Part shown: one piece after another, positions 1 to 4,946 of the stretch | How the letters are laid out: each line of letters begins with the position of its first letter | How positions within the stretch are numbered: position 1 is the first letter of the stretch | NCBI GenBank assembly: GCA_026993705.1 | Contig: JALWSJ010000083.1 | Location: 1-7,127, forward strand | DNA from: Flavobacteriales bacterium | GTDB taxonomy: Bacteria > Bacteroidota > Bacteroidia > Flavobacteriales_D > Parvicellaceae | DNA length: 7,127 bases | Direction: 5' to 3' | Position numbers and translations under genes: made by a program | The notes under the pieces: generated by a model | Seen by the model: the letters and a program-made list of their open reading frames with translations, nothing else | What the model was told of the DNA's origin: nothing | Databases searched by the model: none

Positions 1-342
1 CCCTATTACAATCGATAAGAAATCCGTTTTCTCCGAATTTTCTACGCCAATACTATCACTAATTGTCTTTAAATCCTTGTAATAATTCTCCACCAGCCCC
101 TTATTCACGAAATATTTCTGTTCCGTTTTAAGTGCCGTATAATTTACATTCAATTCAATTTTACCGCGAATCAGATTCTTCGACAAAATCGAGCGAACCT
201 CCATTTCCTTAGGTTTAAAATAAGAAGGGGTGCGCACATTGCAATCAAAAGACTTGCTATTCACCGATTTCAATTCCACGGTAACACTTTTGCTTCCAAT
301 ATTATCTTCGGCTTTCCCATAGCCCGTCATCGAATAAATCAT
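1..342 (-). CDS. yicC: YicC/YloC-family endoribonuclease, N-terminal part (3' end outside the window)
   Basis: The minus strand is open from an ATG at 342-340 to the window edge, giving 114 codons with no stop. The protein begins MIYSMTGYGKAE, the hallmark N-terminus of the YicC/YloC family. It continues with VELKSVNSKSFD (residues 23-34), a PSYFKPKEMEVR stretch and an IRGKIELNVNY strand, matching the family pattern in which 'RSVN', 'R.P' and 'RGK' segments follow one another. Family members are about 290 residues, so roughly the first 40% is present; the C-terminal DUF1732-type domain would lie off the window. E. coli YicC is a metal-dependent endoribonuclease acting on RNA, including small RNAs, in the cytoplasm; the same activity here is inferred from family. 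A second ATG at 330-328 would give MTGYG directly, but the MIxSMTGYG form is typical, so 342 is preferred. A Bacteroidota -7 element lies 18 bases upstream. In many bacteria the next gene is gmk, which cannot be checked here. Confidence 0.93.
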   Translation of the reverse strand, partial: MIYSMTGYGKAEDNIGSKSVTVELKSVNSKSFDCNVRTPSYFKPKEMEVRSILSKNLIRGKIELNVNYTALKTEQKYFVNKGLVENYYKDLKTISDSIGVENSEKTDFLSIVIG

Positions 343-360
343 ACAATAAGAATTTGCCTG

Positions 361-368
361 CAAAAGTA
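361..368 (-). promoter_or_regulatory. Bacteroidota-type -7 promoter element of yicC
   Basis: Read on the minus strand, 368-361 is TACTTTTG (followed by C), a full match to the Bacteroidota housekeeping -7 consensus TAnnTTTG. Its downstream edge is 18 bases from the yicC ATG, so a start point 5-7 bases further on would leave a leader of only about 11-13 bases. No convincing -33 TTG is visible at the expected distance, so the call rests on the -7 element and its placement. The same nine bases, TACTTTTGC, precede rnpA. Confidence 0.6.
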
Positions 369-402
369 ATCATTTTACCTTTACCCTTTCTCTAATTAGT
401 AA

Positions 403-514
403 AATTCCTTAAATCCGCAAGTGAAATTCTATTACAAAGCGAAACTCCGCATCATTATTGACAATGCTCGTTTTGACTTTTCATTACGAAATCACTTGCG
501 GATTTAAGGGAATT
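403..514. repeat. Long inverted repeat, about 112 bp, possible MITE or large hairpin
   Basis: A 16-base arm TTAAATCCGCAAGTGA (409-424) is exactly complementary to 492-507. Beyond it the arms continue AATTCC (403-408) against GGGAATT (508-514), pairing apart from one extra G in the right arm. The arms are separated by 67 bases (425-491) with no coding signal and no strong internal hairpin. Long arms around a short non-coding core suggest a non-autonomous transposon remnant or a large cruciform or RNA hairpin. No target duplication is evident at the edges, so mobility is not shown. It sits between the yicC promoter and the first modular element, ending seven bases before that element begins. 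Confidence 0.75.
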
Positions 515-520
515 GTTGGA

Positions 521-672
521 TTTGGGCGTTCCCCCATTTTGCAAAAGATACATATCGCTACGCTAAACGTGTCTTTTGCAAAATGGGGTCGGGCTATCAC
601 TACTCACTCTTTTGTGTTGCATAAGTGCAACAACACAAAAGGAGTTCAAACACGCCGTTCTATCCCTAACGC
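521..672 (+). repeat. Modular multi-hairpin element, copy 1
   Basis: This copy has three framing blocks that recur exactly in copy 2: block A TTTGGGCGTTCCCC (521-534), block B GGGTCGGGCTATC (586-598) and block C CTATCCCTAACGC (660-672). Between A and B lies hairpin 1, a perfect 17-bp stem (532-548 with 572-588) whose loop contains ATATCGCTACGCTAAAC (552-568). Between B and C lies hairpin 2, an 11-bp stem (609-619 with 631-641). GCGTT in block A (526-530) can pair with AACGC in block C (668-672), and GGG of block B (591-593) with CCC of block C (664-666), closing a branched fold over both hairpins. There is no supportable coding. It could be a structured non-coding RNA, a REP-like or transposon-derived palindromic element, or a recombination site. 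I have an impression of similar block sequences in intergenic DNA of other flavobacteria but cannot verify it here. Confidence 0.82.
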
Positions 673-809
673 GAAATGAAAGTAAGCACATAAAGCGGTT
701 TTGTCGCCCTCATACTTTTTTATGTTTTATTTCCCTAGCTGGGGCTATGCAAAAAAATATTCATCGTCTAAGAACACTAAATTCCATTTTCTTTGCACTT
801 ATTTCAACT
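673..809. other. Spacer between repeat copy 1 and the MITE; no supported gene
   Basis: This 137-base AT-rich stretch separates the two modular elements. A forward reading frame is open across it (576-833), but that frame starts inside hairpin 1 of copy 1, runs through both hairpin 2 and block C, and ends inside the MITE arm, so it is better explained as chance. The only local symmetry I see is a short CCC/GGG hairpin around 732-744. No promoter, RNA gene or recognisable protein fragment is apparent. Confidence 0.6.
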
Positions 810-813
810 GCGT

Positions 814-912
814 CAGACTGTCTAAAAACCTAATTTATAGTAAAATTTACATCTGATTATCAATGTGTTATAATTCTTGTTTTCAAGTTTCTTAGGGTTT
901 TTAGACAGTCTG
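814..912. mobile_element. 99-bp MITE-like insertion with 17-bp terminal inverted repeats and GCGT target duplication
   Basis: The ends CAGACTGTCTAAAAACC (814-830) and its exact reverse complement (896-912) are perfect 17-bp terminal inverted repeats; allowing a one-base bulge, the pairing extends through TAA/TTA. The 65-base core is AT-rich and non-coding. The 4 bases just outside the left end, GCGT (810-813), are repeated directly outside the right end (913-916), as expected for a target-site duplication. Removing the element plus one GCGT leaves CTATCCCTAACGC (minus strand) running into ordinary spacer, so the insertion target was the last bases of repeat copy 2. The transposase family cannot be assigned from the ends alone. 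An alternative is a large hairpin unrelated to transposition, but the flanking duplication argues for insertion. Confidence 0.72.
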
Positions 913-1054
913 GCGTTAGGGATAGGAGCGGCATCCTTTTGCTCTCCCTCCTTTTGGAGGGCAAAAGATATAGCGGATAGCCCGACCCTCTTTTTCTAAA
1001 ACAAAGTTTCGCGAGAGCGATATTTTGTTTTGGAAAAAGAGGGGAACGCCCAAA
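913..1054 (-). repeat. Modular multi-hairpin element, copy 2 (inverted)
   Basis: On the minus strand this repeats the layout of copy 1. Block A is at 1054-1041, block B at 988-976 and block C at 925-913, all identical to copy 1 across 14, 13 and 13 bases. Hairpin 1 is rebuilt from a different sequence: a 22-bp stem (986-1007 with 1022-1043) with two G-T pairs as read on the plus strand, then a further 4-bp TCGC/GCGA helix (1009-1012 with 1017-1020). Its loop keeps ATATCGCTCTCGCGAAAC (1023-1006, minus strand), close to the copy 1 loop. Hairpin 2 (936-967) again begins CTTTTG and ends CAAAAG on either strand, with an inner CCCTCC/GGAGGG stem. The copy ends exactly at the MITE junction. It lies about 70 bases upstream of the rnpA promoter, so it could influence rnpA, but nothing shows this. 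Confidence 0.82.
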
Positions 1055-1122
1055 GATAAATTACAGAAGAGATAAGTCTCTTTTCAATATTCAAATGGTA
1101 TAAGTTTTAGAGCAAATGAACA

Positions 1123-1149
1123 TTGAAATAAGATAATTGTGTACTTTTG
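1123..1149 (+). promoter_or_regulatory. Bacteroidota-type promoter of rnpA
   Basis: TACTTTTG (1142-1149) fully matches the -7 consensus TAnnTTTG. A TTG at 1123-1125, 16 bases upstream, is a possible -33 element, although the usual spacing is a few bases longer. Only six bases separate the -7 element from the rnpA ATG at 1156, so transcription should begin at or within a base or two of the start codon. This placement also rules out the TTG at 1147 as the translation start, because it is part of the promoter. Confidence 0.65.
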
Positions 1150-1155
1150 CTTGAT

Positions 1156-1545
1156 ATGAAAAATTCCTTGAATAGAAGCGATATGCTGAAAAGTAAGATA
1201 GCGATTGCAGAGTTGTTTCGGCAAAAGAAGGGGTTTATTGTTTATCCTGTTCGTGTGAACTGGGCAGTTCGTGAGGGAGGACAAAAGACACAATTGATTT
1301 TTTCGGTTTCCAAGAGAAATTTTAAAAGAGCTGTGGATAGAAATCGAATCAAAAGAATGTTGCGTGAGGCTTATCGGGTACAACAACATGAGTTTTTGAA
1401 GGAACTGAAGGAAAAAGACGTTGTGCTTTCGTTGTTTGTGGGATATGTGGGTAAGGATATTGTGTCGTATAAAGAAATTGAAGAGAAAATAAAGTTGTCT
1501 TTAAACCGTTTGTTAAAAGAATTAAAGAAAAATGAAGTCTATTAA
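1156..1545 (+). CDS. rnpA: Ribonuclease P protein component
   Basis: RnpA is the small basic protein subunit of RNase P, which binds the catalytic RNA and helps it cleave the 5' leader of precursor tRNAs in the cytoplasm. The 129-residue product has the normal family length. The diagnostic RNR motif is complete: KRAVDRNRIKRMLREAYR at residues 57-74, preceded by the central strand LIFSVSKRN (47-55). The N-terminal helix NRSDMLKSKIAIAELF (6-21) aligns with the family's usual 'RL.....F..LF' opening. I chose ATG 1156 because the upstream TTG at 1147 lies in the -7 promoter element; ATG 1183 would remove the conserved basic N-terminus. No Shine-Dalgarno sequence precedes 1156, and the transcript may be leaderless. 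rpmH, the classic neighbour, is not adjacent. The 3' end overlaps the downstream protease gene by 14 bases. Confidence 0.96.
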   Translation: MKNSLNRSDMLKSKIAIAELFRQKKGFIVYPVRVNWAVREGGQKTQLIFSVSKRNFKRAVDRNRIKRMLREAYRVQQHEFLKELKEKDVVLSLFVGYVGKDIVSYKEIEEKIKLSLNRLLKELKKNEVY

Positions 1546-3205
1546 ATATATATTACCGCTACTGCTTGTTGGTGTTCTGTTTGTTAGTGCCGGAAAATTT
1601 ACCATCTCGTACTATTTTAACGATAAAGATGATGATAATTATTTTGAAATCACCAAAAACCTGCGGATTATGTCGTCGGTTTATAATGTGATTAACACAT
1701 ATTACGTGGATGAACCGCAACCGGGAAATATGATGAAAACGGGGATTGACGCTATGCTGAAAACGCTCGACCCTTATACGGTTTACATTCCGGAAAGTAA
1801 AATTGAGGATTATCGTTATATGACAACCGGTCAATACGGGGGAATTGGTTCTTTAATTCAGAAAAAAGGCGAACATATTGTTATTTCCGAACCTTATGAA
1901 GGTTTTCCGGCTCAGGTAAGCGGTTTAAAAGCAGGTGATATTATTTTGGAAGTGGATGGTGTTTCAACCGAAGGAAAGACAGTTAAAGATATGAGCTCGC
2001 TCTTAAAAGGCGGGGCGGGAACGAAATTGACCTTAAAGATACAACGCGGTGATGAAGTGAAAGAAATTGCAATAACAAGAGAGGAAATAAAAGTGAAAGA
2101 AGTGCCTTATTTTGGGATGATAGACGACGAAATAGGATATGTGAAGTTAACGTCCTTTACGAATACGGCTAGTAAAAATGTAGGAGTTGCTTTGCGTACA
2201 TTGCGGGATAGTTTAGGAATGAAAAAAGTGATTTTTGATTTGAGAGATAACGGTGGAGGACTATTACATGAAGCTGTGAATATTGTCAATTTTTGGATAG
2301 GGAAAGGAGAGTTGGTGGTAGAAACGAAAGGGAGAATTGATAATATGAATAGAAGTTACAAAACCTCAAATAATTCTTTTGATGAACAAATGCCGGTTGT
2401 AGTCCTTATAAACGGTTATTCGGCTTCCGCCAGTGAAATTGTGTCGGGTACGTTGCAGGATTTGGATAGAGGTGTATTGATTGGGCAGATGAGTTACGGC
2501 AAAGGTTTGGTGCAACAAACCAAGGATATAAATTTCGGAAGTAAAGTAAAAGTTACGGTGGCAAAATACTATACGCCAAGTGGCAGATGTATTCAAAAAT
2601 TGGATTATTCTCATAGAGACGAAAATGGGAAAGTAAAAAAAGTTTCGGATAGTCTAATTCAGGTGTTTAAAACGAAAAACGGAAGAGAGGTAAAAGACGG
2701 CAGGGGAATTGAACCGGACATTAAAATACCTAAAAAAGAGTACAGTAAACTAACGGCGTTATTGGTTCGGAAAAATTATATGTTTGACTACTCAACATTG
2801 TATCAAAGAACTCATCCTTCCATTGCACCTGCTAAAGAATTTAGTTTAACGGATAAGGAATATGATGATTTTGTTCAGTTTGTTGATAGCAAGGGAGAGT
2901 TAGAATATACAACCGATACACAAGAGCTATTGGAAGAGTTGGAAGAGGTTGCGGAGAAAGAAAAATATTTAAATAAGGCCAAAGAAGAATTTGATGCCTT
3001 AATGAAGAAATTAACTCCTGATTTTGATGAAGATGTTTATACTTTTAAAGATGAGATAAAGGAAATTCTAGAGAATGAAATAGTTTCTCGTTACTATTAT
3101 CAAAAAGGTAGGGTGGAGGCCTCATTACAGCACGATGAGTTTATAGACGAGGCAAAAAAAGTATTGTATGATGAGAAATTGTATCAAGAGACTTTACAAC
3201 CTTAA
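1532..3205 (+). CDS. S41-family C-terminal processing protease with PDZ domain
   Basis: This is a tail-specific (Prc/CtpA-type) serine protease that degrades or trims envelope proteins, recognising their C-terminal ends. Residues 6-20 form a hydrophobic N-terminal segment, a signal peptide or membrane anchor, placing the body in the periplasm. Residues 40-95 resemble the N-terminal helical region. A PDZ domain spans about 100-185, with YGGIG at 102-106 and GLKAGDIILEVDG at 131-143. The protease core follows, with LRDNGGG at 237-243. Catalytic residues align as Ser299 (in SASASEI), Lys324 (in SYGKG) and Gln328; the 25-residue Ser-Lys spacing and 4-residue Lys-Gln spacing match E. coli Prc. After about residue 405 a charged helical tail of about 150 residues extends the protein to 557. 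The start ATG lies inside the rnpA 3' end, implying co-transcription and translational coupling. The subtype (CtpA, CtpB or Prc) is not resolved, so no symbol is given. Confidence 0.95.
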   Translation: MKSIKYILPLLLVGVLFVSAGKFTISYYFNDKDDDNYFEITKNLRIMSSVYNVINTYYVDEPQPGNMMKTGIDAMLKTLDPYTVYIPESKIEDYRYMTTGQYGGIGSLIQKKGEHIVISEPYEGFPAQVSGLKAGDIILEVDGVSTEGKTVKDMSSLLKGGAGTKLTLKIQRGDEVKEIAITREEIKVKEVPYFGMIDDEIGYVKLTSFTNTASKNVGVALRTLRDSLGMKKVIFDLRDNGGGLLHEAVNIVNFWIGKGELVVETKGRIDNMNRSYKTSNNSFDEQMPVVVLINGYSASASEIVSGTLQDLDRGVLIGQMSYGKGLVQQTKDINFGSKVKVTVAKYYTPSGRCIQKLDYSHRDENGKVKKVSDSLIQVFKTKNGREVKDGRGIEPDIKIPKKEYSKLTALLVRKNYMFDYSTLYQRTHPSIAPAKEFSLTDKEYDDFVQFVDSKGELEYTTDTQELLEELEEVAEKEKYLNKAKEEFDALMKKLTPDFDEDVYTFKDEIKEILENEIVSRYYYQKGRVEASLQHDEFIDEAKKVLYDEKLYQETLQP

Positions 3206-3236
3206 GTAGGTGTGTTGAAAAAACGACTTCTTTTAA

Positions 3237-4871
3237 TTGGATAAAACATTGGCAGGTAGAAAAAGTTTATTAGGGTGTGTGAAATGGTACGTTGTTCATT
3301 TTTTTGAAGTCAACTATTGGTTGTTTGCGTTGGTTTTGGCGGTAGGTTTATCGACGAGTGAAGCTTTGATGAGTATTGGTATGGTGGGGTTATTTTCCAA
3401 TTGGTTTTTGGAAGGAGTGGTACGAAAAGATTTTAATCAAAAATTTCAAGAACTTAGAAAGAATAAGACGGTCGTTTCTGTGTTGCTTTTGGGGTATTTG
3501 AGTTTGATTATTGGGCTGTTATATACAGAAAATCAGGAAGCTGGATTTCGGTTTCTACAAATAGAAATTCCTTTGTTATTTTTGCCTCTTGTTTACGGGA
3601 GTAAAAATTTTGGAAATAGATATATAAAGTTTGTATTTCGCTCTTTTATTATCGGTTTATTGTTTAGTTCTTTATTCAGTTTTCTTGTTTATTTAGGAGT
3701 TTTTTATATACACAAGAGTTTAGAGGATATAAGAAATATTTCGATATTTATTTCGCATATACGATTAAGTGTTTTTATAAACTTCGGTATAGTTCTGTTA
3801 GTTTTTTTTTACAAGAAATCATTTTTATTTTCTAAGCAGTTTAGCATTGTTTTAATGATTTGGTTTGTGTTTTTCTTGCTTTTGTTACAAGCGGTTACGG
3901 GTTGGTTTATATTATTTGTTTTGTTGTCGGTCTTTACAGGTGAGACGTTTATTAAGAACACAAAAATATATATAAAGGCAGAAGTGGTTGTTTTGTTACT
4001 GGCGGGTGTTTTGTTTTCCTATTTTTATGTTAGGTCTATTTATCAAAAACATTTCGTTCCCAAAAGAGAATTAGTGCTTTCAGAATTAGATCACCAAACC
4101 AAATCAGGGGAAGTATATCATCATCGTTTAGAGGATAATTGGGTGGAAAACGGGAATAGGGTATGGGTTTACATAGCTCCCAAAGAGTTAGGGAAAGCAT
4201 GGAACCAAAGAAGTAAAATAGATTTTGATTCAATCGATAAAAAAGGACAGCCTTTGTGGGGGACGTTGTATCGATATATGGCGTCAAAAGGATTAAGAAA
4301 AGACAAAGAAGGGTTGGCTCAAATGACTGATGAAGATATTAGAAACGTGGAAGAAGGGAAAACCAATTGTTGTATTCAACTTTCGCCGATAGAGAAGCGA
4401 ATAAAAGAGATTATTTTTGAATACGAACGTTTTAGGAATCATCAAGACCCCAACGGGCATTCTTTTACGCAACGGTTTCTTTATTTGGTAGCCGGTAAAA
4501 ATATTATAAAAGAAAATTTTTGGTTGGGGGTAGGCACAGGAGATGTTGATGAAGCGTTCATGAATTATTACGATGCGATTAATTCTCCTTTGCATGGTAG
4601 AAATCGTAAGAAAGCACACAATCAATATGTAACGATTATGGTAGCTTTAGGTTTCGTTGGTTTACTGTTTTGGTTAGTGTCTTTTTATTCTCCGTTGTTT
4701 ATGCCCAAACAATACCCTGAACTGTATCTGTATTTTGTTTTGATAGTTTCCTTAAGTTTTCTTACGGACAATACATTAGAAAGGCATGCAGGAGTTATTT
4801 TTTATGCTTTTTTTAATAGTATTCTTATCTTTACGAAAAAATTAAAGAAAGAAACATACGAGGTTAGATAA
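3237..4871 (+). CDS. O-antigen ligase / Wzy-like polytopic membrane protein
   Basis: The 544-residue product is an integral membrane protein with hydrophobic segments near 26-58, 79-96, 108-120, 133-157, 170-192, 202-234, 248-265, 464-487 and 494-532. A large hydrophilic loop (about 266-460) lies between the last two groups, as in O-antigen ligases and Wzy polymerases, whose main periplasmic loop carries functional residues. Recognisable points are SHIRLS (173-178), LGVGTGDVDEAF (430-441), KAHNQYVTIMVALGFVG (459-475) and the final ERHAGVIFYAFFNS helix. Family members transfer or polymerise lipid-linked glycans at the periplasmic face of the inner membrane; the actual substrate here is unknown, and no other glycan genes are in view. 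It follows the protease by 31 bases, so it is probably in the same operon. The frame is closed by TAA at 3234-3236 and offers TTG at 3237 as its first start; no ATG occurs until codon 45, inside the first membrane segment. GTG at 3279 is an alternative. Confidence 0.82.
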   Translation: MDKTLAGRKSLLGCVKWYVVHFFEVNYWLFALVLAVGLSTSEALMSIGMVGLFSNWFLEGVVRKDFNQKFQELRKNKTVVSVLLLGYLSLIIGLLYTENQEAGFRFLQIEIPLLFLPLVYGSKNFGNRYIKFVFRSFIIGLLFSSLFSFLVYLGVFYIHKSLEDIRNISIFISHIRLSVFINFGIVLLVFFYKKSFLFSKQFSIVLMIWFVFFLLLLQAVTGWFILFVLLSVFTGETFIKNTKIYIKAEVVVLLLAGVLFSYFYVRSIYQKHFVPKRELVLSELDHQTKSGEVYHHRLEDNWVENGNRVWVYIAPKELGKAWNQRSKIDFDSIDKKGQPLWGTLYRYMASKGLRKDKEGLAQMTDEDIRNVEEGKTNCCIQLSPIEKRIKEIIFEYERFRNHQDPNGHSFTQRFLYLVAGKNIIKENFWLGVGTGDVDEAFMNYYDAINSPLHGRNRKKAHNQYVTIMVALGFVGLLFWLVSFYSPLFMPKQYPELYLYFVLIVSLSFLTDNTLERHAGVIFYAFFNSILIFTKKLKKETYEVR

Positions 4872-4913
4872 AAGCATTTCGTTATTTGTTCAATATTATA
4901 ATCATAAGTTTAC

Positions 4914-4940
4914 TATATTTGCTCACAACCTTCAAAAGGA
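4914..4940 (+). promoter_or_regulatory. rpoN promoter -7 element and ribosome binding site
   Basis: TATATTTG (4914-4921) matches the Bacteroidota -7 consensus TAnnTTTG. A start point around 4926-4928 would leave a leader of about 20 bases. AAAAGGA (4934-4940) ends six bases before the ATG and is the clearest Shine-Dalgarno-like sequence in the window. No -33 TTG lies at the expected distance; a TTTG at 4885-4888 is about six bases too far. The 75-base gap after the ligase-like gene and this site suggest that rpoN starts its own transcript. Confidence 0.55.
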
Positions 4941-4946
4941 AATATA

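Noticed and set aside
458..833. Two overlapping forward reading frames of 73 and 85 codons (458-679 and 576-833).
   Set aside because: Both run through the palindromic arms and framing blocks of the modular element, and one ends in the MITE arm. They have no promoter or ribosome binding site and no recognisable domain.
673..912. The two inverted modular elements as ends of a composite transposon carrying the DNA between them.
   Set aside because: The enclosed 240 bases hold no transposase or cargo, and no target duplication is seen outside 521 and 1054.
1065..1084. Small hairpin AAGAGA-TAAG-TCTCTT followed by T residues, as a possible terminator.
   Set aside because: The stem is short and A/T-rich, the T residues are mostly within the stem, and no plus-strand gene upstream needs terminating.
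1147..1155. TTG at 1147 as the rnpA start codon.
   Set aside because: It is the last part of the TACTTTTG -7 element, so it would not be in the mRNA if that promoter is used.
343..1155. A CRISPR array in the repeat-rich spacer.
   Set aside because: The repeats are two inverted copies and separate palindromes, with no regularly spaced direct repeats and no cas genes.
1084..1389. Minus-strand reading frame of 101 codons opposite rnpA.
   Set aside because: It lies antisense to a secure gene, overlaps the rnpA promoter and resembles no protein family; the other long antisense frames opposite the protease, ligase-like gene, rpoN and PAP2-like gene were rejected on the same grounds.
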